Source of the DNA: Cellvibrionales bacterium UBA1963
GTDB lineage: Bacteria; Pseudomonadota; Gammaproteobacteria; Pseudomonadales; UBA7434
Assembly (NCBI GenBank): GCA_002336035.1
Contig: DDED01000171.1
Span: forward strand, 1-16,204
Length of the DNA: 16,204 nt
Direction: 5' to 3'
Shown here: positions 1 through 7,078 of the stretch, one piece after another
How positions within the stretch are numbered: the stretch's first letter is position 1
How the letters are laid out: the number at the start of each line of letters is the position of its first letter
Notes under the pieces: generated by a model
Seen by the model: only the letters and a program-made list of their open reading frames with translations
What the model was told of the DNA's origin: nothing
The model's database searches: none
Program-made: the position numbers and the translations under genes

Positions 1-20
1 ACCAATTTCACCACCTGGGC
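1..20 (-). tRNA. tRNA-Leu, 5' end only (cut by window edge)
   Basis: Read on the minus strand, bases 20 to 1 are GCCCAGGTGGTGAAATTGGT. This fits the acceptor strand (7 nt), T8, G9 and the start of the D arm of a bacterial class II tRNA-Leu, including A14 and the G18-G19 pair of the D loop. The anticodon and long variable arm lie outside the window, so the isoacceptor cannot be read. It is divergent from rnr. A sigma70-like promoter for it sits at 66-94. Confidence 0.75.
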
Positions 21-65
21 ATTGCTGTCGATGGTTTTGCTAAATAATGTATTGATGGGTCGAGC

Positions 66-94
66 ACTTTAACGATCGTAAGCATAACTGTCAA
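66..94 (-). promoter_or_regulatory. sigma70 promoter for the tRNA-Leu
   Basis: On the minus strand there is a perfect -35 TTGACA (94-89), a 17-bp spacer and a -10 TAAAGT (71-66, 4 of 6 matches). Transcription would begin near 58, about 38 nt before the tRNA 5' end. A second TTGACA at 108-103 has no good -10 partner. Confidence 0.5.
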
Positions 95-178
95 TTTTGT
101 TGTGTCAATTATACCCTCTTCATCGACCATTTATGCCGGCTAGCCGTTGTTAGTGGTAAGGTAGGCACTGCGATTGAT

Positions 179-184
179 TATAAT
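179..184 (+). promoter_or_regulatory. -10 element of the rnr promoter
   Basis: A perfect TATAAT lies at 179-184, about 20 bp before the GTG start of rnr at 205. No good -35 is seen at 16-18 bp. Transcription would begin near 191, giving a very short leader that contains the TTGAGGT ribosome-binding site (194-200). This is one reason to reject the TTG at 184 as the rnr start. Confidence 0.45.
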
Positions 185-204
185 TGAATATTATTGAGGT
201 ACTT

Positions 205-2700
205 GTGGCTAAACGCCCTAAACAAACCAGTCCAGTCAATGACCCCCATGCCGAACGTGAGTCGAGTCAATATGACCATCCTATTGCGAGTCGTGAACAT
301 TTACTAAGTCTTATTGAGCAACAAGGGCCATTGACGCGTCGACAAATATTGAATCAGTTGGCGATAAAAGGTCAGCAAGGCCGAGAAGCACTGCGTCGTC
401 GGCTTAAAGCCATGGAGCGCGATGGTCAGTTGACTTTTCGTAAGCACGACGAGTGTTTTTATATACCGGACCCGAATGCCATGCTGAGTGGAAAAATTGA
501 TGCCCATCGCGATGGCTACGGTTTTTTACTGCTGGCTGATCAAGAAGATATCTACCTTAATGAGCGCGAAATGCGTCAGGTCTTTCACGGTGACGAAGTG
601 CTGGTGACCCCCATTGGTCGTAGTCGACGAGGGGGTATTGAAGGTAAAATTGAAAAAGTTGTGTCGCGTGCATACTCTCACATTGTCGGACGAATAAATC
701 GTGAAGCCCAAGGTTATTTTGTCGTGCCTGATAACCCGCGTATTGGCCAAGATATTTTACTACCCAACGGGGTCGATGGCTTCGATGTTGATATTGGTGA
801 CTACGTCACGGTCGCGATTGAACAATACCCAACGATTCATCGAGCCGCGCAGGGCGTCATAGATGAAGTGCTTGGCAGCGCATTAGCGCCAGGGCTTGAA
901 ATTGATTTAGCGATTCGCTCGTTTGATATTCCACACCAATGGTCAGAGGCATCGCTGGCGCAGGCCAATGCTTTAGCTGATGAGCCTGAAGAGCAAGACA
1001 AGATTCATCGTGTTGATTTACGTGAACTTCCCTTAGTCACGATCGACGGTGAAGATGCCCGTGATTTTGACGATGCCGTTTATTGTGAAACGCAAGCCGA
1101 CGGTGGCTTCCGCTTATGGGTGGCCATTGCTGATGTTTCGCATTACGTACCTGTCGATAGTGCGTTAGATCAACAGGCGTATGAACGTGCTACCTCCGTG
1201 TATTTTTCGGGCCGCGTAGTGCCGATGTTACCTGAAGCCATATCCAATGGCTTATGCTCATTAAAGCCAGAAGTTGATCGGCTCTGTATGGTTTGTGAGT
1301 TAGATATCAATGCCAGTGGTGAGGTACGCCAGCAACAATTTTATGAGGCGGTGATGCATTCGCATGCGCGATTAACGTATAACGAAGTCGCTGAAGCACT
1401 CGGCTTGGTTGATAAGTCACCTCGTGCAGGTCTTATGCAACGGTTGGAGCGCTTGACACCCCATTTACAGAGCCTCAAGGCACTCTTTCTTTGTTTGCGT
1501 GAGGCACGAGTTAAGCGCGGTGCAATTGACTTTGAAACGACTGAGACACAAATCATTTTTAACGCCGATAGAAAAATTGAAACGATTGAACCGATAGTTC
1601 GTAATGACGCACATAAAATCATTGAAGAGTGCATGTTGTGCGCTAATGTGGCTGCGGCTAACTTTTTAGACTCTCAAGATCGGTCGGTACTTTTTCGAGT
1701 ACATGCGCCACCAAAAGAACAAAAGTTAGAAAATTTACGTTTATATTTGGGTGAATTAGGCTTGAGTCTTGGCGGTGCATTAAAGCCCGAGCCTCAACAC
1801 TATCAAGCCTTAATGCAGCAAATTAAGGGTCGCGACGATGCCCATTTGATTCAAGTGATGCTATTGCGCTCAATGAATCAAGCGATGTATCAACCTGATA
1901 ATGAGGGTCACTTTGGTTTAGCTTATCCGGCGTATTTGCATTTTACTTCCCCCATTCGACGCTATCCCGATTTGTTAGTTCATCGGGCTATACGCAGTAT
2001 TGTCCGCAGCCGAAAAGCTTGCGATCAAGTCAGGCGAGTGGCTGGAGCAAAGGCCATCGCAAAAAAGCACATTTATCCCTACGATGAAGCGCAGATGGTC
2101 ACAGCGGGGCTTCACACATCAATGGCTGAACGTCGAGCTGATGATGCTACTCGCGATGTTATGGCATGGCTCAAGTGCGAATATTTACAAGAGCGTCTTG
2201 GCGATCAACTCAGCGGAGTGATTACGGCGGTGACACGATTTGGCGTATTCGTTGAATTAGACGGTCTGTTTGTTGAAGGTTTAGTCCATATTAATAGTCT
2301 AGGTCAAGATTATTTTCGCTATGATCAAGCGCAGCAACGTTTAGTCGGTGAGCGGACTCAAGCCGCTTATCGCCTAGGTGATAAATTGCAGGTCATTGTC
2401 GTAAGGGTTGACCTTGACGAACGAAAAGTTGATTTAGAACTCAAAGATAGTCAATCGCCACAGCGGACACGCGTAATAAAAAAATCACATTCGGAAAAAA
2501 AGCCGTCCGCTAAACGTTCTGGGCCTAAAAAGTCGGCCAGTAAGGGGCGCGCAAAGAAGACCGACAGTGGGCGATCAGCAAAGCACAAACGTGCCTCAAA
2601 GTCTCGATCAACCGCTGAGAGTTCGGCCAAACATCCGGCAAAGAGTAACACTCAGGCGGCGGCTAAACGGCAGGTCAAGAAAAAGACGAAAAAAAGGTAG
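205..2700 (+). CDS. rnr: Ribonuclease R (3'-5' exoribonuclease)
   Basis: A processive, hydrolytic 3'-5' exoribonuclease that degrades structured RNA, including rRNA and mRNA, in the cytoplasm. From the GTG at 205 it is 831 aa (E. coli about 813). The order is an N-terminal helix-turn-helix (about 28-78), two cold-shock/OB domains (about 96-235), the RNB catalytic domain (about 270-600), an S1 domain (about 667-744) and a basic tail (745-831). The RNB core reads TIDGEDARDFDDAVY, with metal-binding aspartates D281, D287, D289 and D290, matching E. coli D272/D278/D280/D281. TSPIRRYPDLLVHR marks the end of the RNB domain. GTG at 205 is preferred because TTGAGGT lies 4-5 nt upstream and the product then begins MAKRPKQ. 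A longer reading from TTG 184 overlaps the -10 element. The long Lys/Arg/Ser/Ala tail is typical of gammaproteobacterial RNase R. Confidence 0.97.
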   Translation: MAKRPKQTSPVNDPHAERESSQYDHPIASREHLLSLIEQQGPLTRRQILNQLAIKGQQGREALRRRLKAMERDGQLTFRKHDECFYIPDPNAMLSGKIDAHRDGYGFLLLADQEDIYLNEREMRQVFHGDEVLVTPIGRSRRGGIEGKIEKVVSRAYSHIVGRINREAQGYFVVPDNPRIGQDILLPNGVDGFDVDIGDYVTVAIEQYPTIHRAAQGVIDEVLGSALAPGLEIDLAIRSFDIPHQWSEASLAQANALADEPEEQDKIHRVDLRELPLVTIDGEDARDFDDAVYCETQADGGFRLWVAIADVSHYVPVDSALDQQAYERATSVYFSGRVVPMLPEAISNGLCSLKPEVDRLCMVCELDINASGEVRQQQFYEAVMHSHARLTYNEVAEALGLVDKSPRAGLMQRLERLTPHLQSLKALFLCLREARVKRGAIDFETTETQIIFNADRKIETIEPIVRNDAHKIIEECMLCANVAAANFLDSQDRSVLFRVHAPPKEQKLENLRLYLGELGLSLGGALKPEPQHYQALMQQIKGRDDAHLIQVMLLRSMNQAMYQPDNEGHFGLAYPAYLHFTSPIRRYPDLLVHRAIRSIVRSRKACDQVRRVAGAKAIAKKHIYPYDEAQMVTAGLHTSMAERRADDATRDVMAWLKCEYLQERLGDQLSGVITAVTRFGVFVELDGLFVEGLVHINSLGQDYFRYDQAQQRLVGERTQAAYRLGDKLQVIVVRVDLDERKVDLELKDSQSPQRTRVIKKSHSEKKPSAKRSGPKKSASKGRAKKTDSGRSAKHKRASKSRSTAESSAKHPAKSNTQAAAKRQVKKKTKKR

Positions 2701-2790
2701 GGCGCATGCGCAGGGTCGCATTCAATCATCGATGGGAACGTGATAACTGCGCGAGGACGTCGTTTAACGCAGGCCTACTTTTTTAAAGGC

Positions 2791-2817
2791 AAAAAAAACG
2801 CCGGCAGTGCCAGCGTT
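2791..2817 (-). terminator. Rho-independent terminator, minus orientation
   Basis: On the minus strand a 9-bp stem (one C/A mismatch, arms 2809-2817 and 2797-2805) with a 3-nt loop is followed by eight consecutive T. On the plus strand the hairpin is followed by GAAATAT, so it would not terminate rnr. No minus-strand protein gene ends here. That points to a small RNA or a lost gene as the source. Confidence 0.7.
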
Positions 2818-2882
2818 GAAATATGAGGTTATTACTAAACTTTGCCGAAGATCTCGGCACGTAAACAATGTGAAACGTTACG
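2791..2882 (-). ncRNA. Candidate small RNA, about 90 nt
   Basis: A strong U8 terminator with no coding gene upstream of it is the main evidence. A weak promoter candidate on the minus strand, TTTTCA (2917-2912), 18-bp spacer and TATACA (2893-2888), would start RNA near 2881. The transcript would contain an internal stem-loop TGCCGA-AGATC-TCGGCA (2843-2859) before the terminator hairpin. The 5' end is uncertain and no known RNA family was recognised. The RNA would run towards the rnr 3' end without reaching the coding region. Confidence 0.3.
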
Positions 2883-2957
2883 AGAATTGTATATAACCAC
2901 ATTACATTGATTGAAAACATGGGTCGCGAGGTCCCCTTACGAAATTTTTTTACATTT

Positions 2958-2992
2958 CAGCTGTTAAAAAACCCGTGTTTTTTTAACAGCTG
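2958..2992. repeat. Perfect 14-bp inverted repeat
   Basis: Arms CAGCTGTTAAAAAA (2958-2971) and TTTTTTAACAGCTG (2979-2992) pair perfectly around a 7-nt loop. The A/T runs are at the loop side, so this is not a classical terminator. It could be a cruciform, an operator or an RNA stem-loop. Confidence 0.6.
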
Positions 2993-3107
2993 ACTAATAT
3001 TGCCGCTTATTTTGTTAAAATACCCTTATTTATCAATGACATATAAAATACTCGCACGCTCTCCTGTACTAATTTACTGAATTTAATAATTAACTGAATA
3101 TTTAATT

Positions 3108-3137
3108 ATGTGTTTTTTTATTACAAAAAAAACACAT
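3108..3137. repeat. Perfect 12-bp inverted repeat
   Basis: Arms ATGTGTTTTTTT (3108-3119) and AAAAAAACACAT (3126-3137) pair around a 6-nt loop. Like the repeat at 2958-2992, the homopolymer A/T runs adjoin the loop and mixed sequence forms the base. It lies about 240 bp before the amidohydrolase start. Confidence 0.55.
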
Positions 3138-3374
3138 GAGATCTCTTTTCAGGCCAATTTTTTACATATTGGGTTGTTTAGCTGGCCTAATCGCCCTTTG
3201 AAAAGGTGATTGACGGCTAAGGGCATCGTGATCAGGCATAGCGGGCTTTATGCTGTCCATGCGAAAAACTGATCCAATGTAGCCGTGCATTCGAATACAA
3301 AGATGATACCAAAGCATGAAAGCCGTTGATTGAATATGATTGGAAATACACTAATAACATAATGAGATTATACA

Positions 3375-4568
3375 ATGAGTAATTTGGATTATTTACCGTT
3401 TGATTGTGACAACCACTACTATGAATCCCATGACGCATTTACTCGACACGTTCCTAAAAACATGCAAGCTCGCTGTGTTCAGTGGGCAGAAATTAACGGT
3501 AGAATGCGGCACATTGTTGGCGGGCGCGTGGCCAATGCCGTGTCGAACCCAACATGGAATCCGATTGCTAAGCCGGGCGCAATATCAGCCTTTTTACGAG
3601 GCAATCCGGATAAACTAAAGCCCGAAGAATTAATGGGTGAATCAGAGCCTTTACCTGATTATTACATTAATAATCAGGCACGCGTTGAAAAATTAGATGA
3701 GCAAGGCCTCGACGCTATGTGGTTATTTCCCACTCTTGGGGTGCTTTATGAGGAGCTACTCAAGCATGACCCCGAAGCAGTAAAAGCTCAGTTTCATGGT
3801 TTTAATCGCTGGTTAGATGAAGACTGGGGCTGTAACTTCAAAGGTCGTATTTTCGCTTCACCCTACATTAGTTTATCCGATGTTAATTTTGCTTGCAGCG
3901 AATTAGAGTGGGCGATTGCGCGCGGTGCTCGTACCGTGGTGATGCGTCCTGCTGCAGTATGGACCGTCAATGACGGTGTACTATCACCTTCACACCCACA
4001 TTTTGATCCTTTTTGGTCGCGTGTTAATGAAGCCGGGATTACTGTTGTGGTGCATGCGGCTGACTCAGGTTATACGACCCAGGGTTACGTTAACGATGGT
4101 TTTACCTCCAGCGGGTTAGGGGGGGCAATGTCACCAAACATTAAACACTTCAATATAGAACGGGCTGCCTATGACTTTTTAGCGACTTTGTGTTTTGAGC
4201 GCTTATTTGAGCGTTTTCCTAATGTTCGCATAGCGTCAATAGAAAATGGCGCAGAGTTCTTGCCGGATCTATTTCGTAAGCTGGGTCAATCGCGAGATCG
4301 TTTAGCGGTGACGGGTTACTACAAGGAAGATCCTGCTGACGTATTTCGAGAGCACGTCTGGATTAATCCATTTTGGGAAGATGATGTCTATGAAGTTGAA
4401 GCACTCATGGGCGCCGATCGGGTAATATTTGGTTCAGATTGGCCGCACATCGAGGGCATGCCAACACCGTTAGATTATCTGGCTGAGCTAACGCAGTTTG
4501 ATGACACTAAAAAGCGGCTTATTTTGCGTGATAATGTCTTGGCGTTAAATGAATTAAGACCTGGCTAA
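3375..4568 (+). CDS. Amidohydrolase family protein (Amidohydro_2)
   Basis: A 397-aa TIM-barrel metal-dependent hydrolase or decarboxylase of the Amidohydro_2 type. Visible metal and active-site motifs are DCDNHYYE at 10-17 (the N-terminal D-x-H site with Glu), HAADSG at 227-232, ENGAEFLPD at 290-298 and FGSDWPHIEG at 352-361, whose D355 is the usual catalytic or metal Asp. Homologues with the DNHYYE and FGSDWPH signatures are, from family knowledge, common in actinobacterial and proteobacterial steroid, terpenoid and aromatic catabolic regions. The substrate cannot be read from sequence. The ATG at 3375 has a modest ATGAGA Shine-Dalgarno (3362-3367). The gene is convergent with the SDR at 4585. 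No signal peptide is seen, so it is cytoplasmic. Confidence 0.9.
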   Translation: MSNLDYLPFDCDNHYYESHDAFTRHVPKNMQARCVQWAEINGRMRHIVGGRVANAVSNPTWNPIAKPGAISAFLRGNPDKLKPEELMGESEPLPDYYINNQARVEKLDEQGLDAMWLFPTLGVLYEELLKHDPEAVKAQFHGFNRWLDEDWGCNFKGRIFASPYISLSDVNFACSELEWAIARGARTVVMRPAAVWTVNDGVLSPSHPHFDPFWSRVNEAGITVVVHAADSGYTTQGYVNDGFTSSGLGGAMSPNIKHFNIERAAYDFLATLCFERLFERFPNVRIASIENGAEFLPDLFRKLGQSRDRLAVTGYYKEDPADVFREHVWINPFWEDDVYEVEALMGADRVIFGSDWPHIEGMPTPLDYLAELTQFDDTKKRLILRDNVLALNELRPG

Positions 4569-4577
4569 TATTCTATA

Positions 4578-4599
4578 GGCGCAGTTATTTAACTGCGCC
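4578..4599. terminator. Perfect 10-bp hairpin between convergent genes
   Basis: GGCGCAGTTA (4578-4587) and TAACTGCGCC (4590-4599) form a perfect stem with a 2-base gap, so the real loop is probably 4 nt. The hairpin contains the TAA stop of the minus-strand SDR. It sits 10 nt after the amidohydrolase stop. It lacks a clear T-run on either side, so it may block convergent transcription or protect 3' ends rather than act as a textbook terminator. Confidence 0.4.
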
Positions 4600-5346
4600 G
4601 CCACCGTCTACAGAAAGCACTTGACCGGTAATGAATGAGGCGCGATCTGAACTCAAAAAGACAACCGCTTCGGCTATCTCATTTGGCTCACCTAAGCGAT
4701 TCATCACAGCAGATTTTTTGAGACCTTGTTCCATTTCGGGTTGATCAATAAATAATTTTTCTACGCCAGGGGTCCGTATCACGCCTGGGGACACAGCATT
4801 AATACGAATTCCACGTTTACCGTACTCTGCAGCTGAGCTTTTAGTTAAAATATTTACAGCGCCTTTTGCTGCCGCATAAGCGGTATTATACGCATGACCT
4901 CGCAATGATGCATTGGACGAAATATTAACGATAGAACCGCCACCGTTATCAAGCATAACCGGCAACAATGCCTTCATGCAGAGCCATGTGTTAGTGGTAC
5001 ACATGGCAAAGGTTTCATCAAATACTTCTTTGCTGTATTCATGCGTTAAGCCGCTACCACGACTCAGAGCAGCACTGTTGCAGGCGATGTTGATAGGGCC
5101 ATAATGGGCGACGGCATCGGCAACCATTTGTTGGACGGGGGCCTCTTCGCTAACATCGGTAAAAACAAAATGGGCTTCACCGCCAGCTTGCCTAATGTCA
5201 GCAACGGTTTGCAGGCCAGCATCGGTATTAAAGTCAGCGACAACGACGTTGGCGCCTTCTCTTGCATAGGCTAGACAAATTGCTTTGCCGATACCCATGC
5301 CGCCGCCAGTGACTAGGCCAACTTTAGCAGTTAATAATTTCGTCAT
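4585..5346 (-). CDS. SDR family oxidoreductase (classical, NAD-preferring)
   Basis: A 253-aa classical short-chain dehydrogenase/reductase. It has the glycine-rich nucleotide-binding motif TGGGMGIG (13-20) and D38 at the end of beta-2, which favours NAD(H) over NADP(H). The catalytic tetrad is N119, S144, Y157 and K161 (motif YAAAK), and the C terminus has the SVDGGG motif usual in FabG-like SDRs. It probably oxidises a secondary alcohol of a lipid, steroid or 3-hydroxyacyl substrate. It is the second gene of a minus-strand pair, 46 nt after the COG0720 gene, and its 3' end is convergent with the amidohydrolase. The ATG at 5346 follows a GTGAG-type site. The match is complete and the active site intact; the substrate is unknown. 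Confidence 0.93.
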   Translation of the reverse strand: MTKLLTAKVGLVTGGGMGIGKAICLAYAREGANVVVADFNTDAGLQTVADIRQAGGEAHFVFTDVSEEAPVQQMVADAVAHYGPINIACNSAALSRGSGLTHEYSKEVFDETFAMCTTNTWLCMKALLPVMLDNGGGSIVNISSNASLRGHAYNTAYAAAKGAVNILTKSSAAEYGKRGIRINAVSPGVIRTPGVEKLFIDQPEMEQGLKKSAVMNRLGEPNEIAEAVVFLSSDRASFITGQVLSVDGGGAVK

Positions 5347-5392
5347 ACCGTGATCTCACTGAGCATTGAGTGAATCTAATTAACATCAAAAT

Positions 5393-5893
5393 TTATTGGT
5401 CGGAGGCCGTCCACGAGTATGACCCCCATTGACCATCGCCTGAAGACACGCCAACGGTGATTTTTTTAACTTTGTTCTCAATAAAAAATTGATCTTGGTT
5501 AATCATTTGTTCAAGCACATAATAAGAAAATTCTTCAACAGTAGTATTACGGATATTCAACACTTTAGTATCATCGGCTACAAAATACATTGTTTCGTTA
5601 TTAAAAGTAACTTCGTATTGCTCGTCGATATGTTGAATAGCAAGGTAAGGTGAATTGCCGGGCAGTAGGACATATTCGTCAAGTTGCTTGCAGATACTTC
5701 GGAGTCTTGATTTTATTTCTTGGTAATCAAAGCACATGCCGTTGTCGAACACCTCGGCAGTGACTTGGGCCCGCACCTTGAAATTATGACCGTGCAGGCG
5801 TTCACGATTGGTGGCTGAAAATATCGTAAAGTGCGCACAAGAGAACTTTAGATCCTCTTTGCTGATATCGATGGTAGTCAGTCTGTTTGACAT
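5393..5893 (-). CDS. 6-pyruvoyl-tetrahydropterin synthase / QueD-family (COG0720) protein, atypical active site
   Basis: A 166-aa T-fold protein, longer than QueD (about 120 aa). The three zinc-binding histidines are present: H21 in FSCAHF, and H34 and H36 in RLHGHNF. MCFDYQEIK (53-61) corresponds to the family's conserved FDF.dlK strand. The usual catalytic Cys of the CxxxHGH motif is absent (R30 at that place), while E31 gives an ExxHGH motif. The LDH motif is LDE (71-73), so the catalytic His is also replaced. About 25 residues are inserted near 85-112. A QueD (6-carboxytetrahydropterin synthase) assignment is therefore unsafe. ExxHGH is, in the literature, a mark of PTPS-III enzymes that replace FolB in folate synthesis, but those are expected to keep the His. 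The ATG at 5893 has TAGGATC 7-12 nt upstream. It is probably co-transcribed with the SDR. Confidence 0.8.
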   Translation of the reverse strand: MSNRLTTIDISKEDLKFSCAHFTIFSATNRERLHGHNFKVRAQVTAEVFDNGMCFDYQEIKSRLRSICKQLDEYVLLPGNSPYLAIQHIDEQYEVTFNNETMYFVADDTKVLNIRNTTVEEFSYYVLEQMINQDQFFIENKVKKITVGVSSGDGQWGSYSWTASDQ

Positions 5894-6233
5894 GGTAGAT
5901 CCTACATTGGCAAAGTATAATTGTATTATATACTGAAAATCACCTATCCATAGATCACTTATTAAAAGTTAAACCAGTGCTTTTCAGTTGTTAGGCATGA
6001 CGGAACACCCGTTGAATTTGGAATAATATTGAAAATAACTTGGTTTTAGAGGGTGCATTGGATTAGCAGGTGATTGAAGCAGTTAATAATGACAAATAGT
6101 TCATTCGCTGAGACACGTTAAACCCTGAAGGTAATGCTTTTAATAAGTATGTAATAAAGCCGTTACAGGGCTAAGTAATAAGTATTTAAAATGCTAGACT
6201 ACATCGATCATATCATCAAACAGGACGCAACTT
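5894..6233. promoter_or_regulatory. 340-bp divergent intergenic region
   Basis: It separates the COG0720 gene (minus) from crotonase 1 (plus) and should hold both promoters. On the minus side a TATAAT (5930-5925) is 32 bp before the start codon, inside a partly symmetrical element AGTATA (5914-5919) ... TATACT (5929-5934). On the plus side a direct repeat TAATAAGTAT(G/T)TAA occurs at 6141-6154 and 6176-6189. The copies are 35 bp apart, with one mismatch in 14, and could bind a regulator. TGCTAGACT near 6192-6200 resembles an extended -10, but no matching -35 was found. No coding sequence is seen. Confidence 0.4.
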
Positions 6234-7040
6234 ATGGCAAGCACAGTAACAACTAGTTGTTTAAACGGCATTGGCCTTATCACCTTAAATCGGCCTGAGG
6301 CTATGAATACTTTAACTGGCGAGATGCTGACTGATTTAGGTGCGGCTTACTTGCAATGTGACCGTGATGACGCTGTTAAGGTCATTGTGTTAACGGGCTC
6401 AGGAAAGGCATTTTGTGCTGGCGCTGATTTAAGTGCTGGTGGCAATACGTTTGACAGCTCTGAGCGCAACGATGTTAACAGCTGCCCACTAGCTATTCAG
6501 GCATGGGAATTGCGAAAGCCCATTATTGCTGCCTGTAATGGTCATGCCGTTGGCGTTGGCTTAAGTATTGCTGCACAATGTGATATTCGTGTAGTTGCTA
6601 ATGACAGTAAATACGGGTTTTTGCAGAATAGAAGAGGTGTTGTTACTGACTTTGGTATGACAGCATTGCTGCCTAAGCTTGTGGGTATGGAGGCAGCATT
6701 TGAGTTATTGGTCAGAGCGCCAAAACTAACCGGTGAAGAATTGAAAACGATAGGTTTAGCTAGTCGATCAGTCAGCCAAGGTCGCGTTTTAGAAGAGGCA
6801 ATGTCGATTGCAAAAGACATGATTGACAACTGTTCCCCGCTAGTAATGGGTATGCACAAAAGACTGCTATGGGATAATAGCGATAAATCATTAGCTGATG
6901 CTATTAGTCATGAGAGTGATGGCTTAAACTACAGTATGCGTAAGCCCGATGCGCTTGAAGGCGGTGTTGCTTTTTTTGAAAAAAGAACTGCTGTTTGGCA
7001 GGCGACCATTAACAACGACTGGCCTGAATTTTGGGGTTAG
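6234..7040 (+). CDS. Crotonase-superfamily protein (enoyl-CoA hydratase/isomerase-like)
   Basis: A 268-aa crotonase-fold protein acting on an acyl-CoA. The oxyanion-hole segments are visible: KAFCAGADL (58-66) and NGHAVGVGL (102-110). The two acid/base glutamates of rat crotonase (E144 and E164) align with S111 and Q131, so a standard hydratase reaction is doubtful. It may instead be an isomerase, hydrolase or decarboxylase variant that uses other residues such as D139, or an enzyme of unknown chemistry. AGGA lies 8 nt before the ATG at 6234. The next gene, an SDR, starts 38 nt downstream on the same strand, so the two form an operon ended by the terminator at 7836. The fold assignment is secure; the reaction is not. 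Confidence 0.88.
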   Translation: MASTVTTSCLNGIGLITLNRPEAMNTLTGEMLTDLGAAYLQCDRDDAVKVIVLTGSGKAFCAGADLSAGGNTFDSSERNDVNSCPLAIQAWELRKPIIAACNGHAVGVGLSIAAQCDIRVVANDSKYGFLQNRRGVVTDFGMTALLPKLVGMEAAFELLVRAPKLTGEELKTIGLASRSVSQGRVLEEAMSIAKDMIDNCSPLVMGMHKRLLWDNSDKSLADAISHESDGLNYSMRKPDALEGGVAFFEKRTAVWQATINNDWPEFWG

Positions 7041-7078
7041 TGTCTGTCAGCTATGACAAATAATATGCAGAGAAAAAT

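Larger units (their letters stand above)
2701..3374. other. 674-bp gene-free region rich in stem-loops
   Basis: No convincing coding sequence on either strand. The stretch is AT-rich after about 2820. It contains a GCGCATGCGC palindrome just after rnr, a minus-oriented intrinsic terminator (2791-2817), a 6-bp stem-loop (2843-2859), a perfect 14-bp inverted repeat (2958-2992) and a perfect 12-bp inverted repeat (3108-3137). There is also a looser pair CTTTTCA...TGAAAAG (3145-3151 and 3199-3205) with inner GGCC/GGCC. The amidohydrolase promoter is probably in the last 60 bp, but no confident -35/-10 pair was found. A CATAAT lies at 3358-3363. Confidence 0.6.

Noticed and set aside
184..204. TTG at 184 as the rnr start
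   Set aside because: It overlaps the TATAAT -10 element. GTG at 205 has a TTGAGGT ribosome-binding site and gives an N terminus like known RNase R.
1341..1634. Minus-strand open frame inside rnr
   Set aside because: Shadow of the RNase R reading frame with no family resemblance.
4585..5893. PTPS plus SDR pair as a tetrahydrobiopterin (PTPS/sepiapterin reductase) pathway
   Set aside because: The PTPS homologue lacks the catalytic Cys and His, and the SDR has an NAD-type Asp where sepiapterin reductase uses NADPH.
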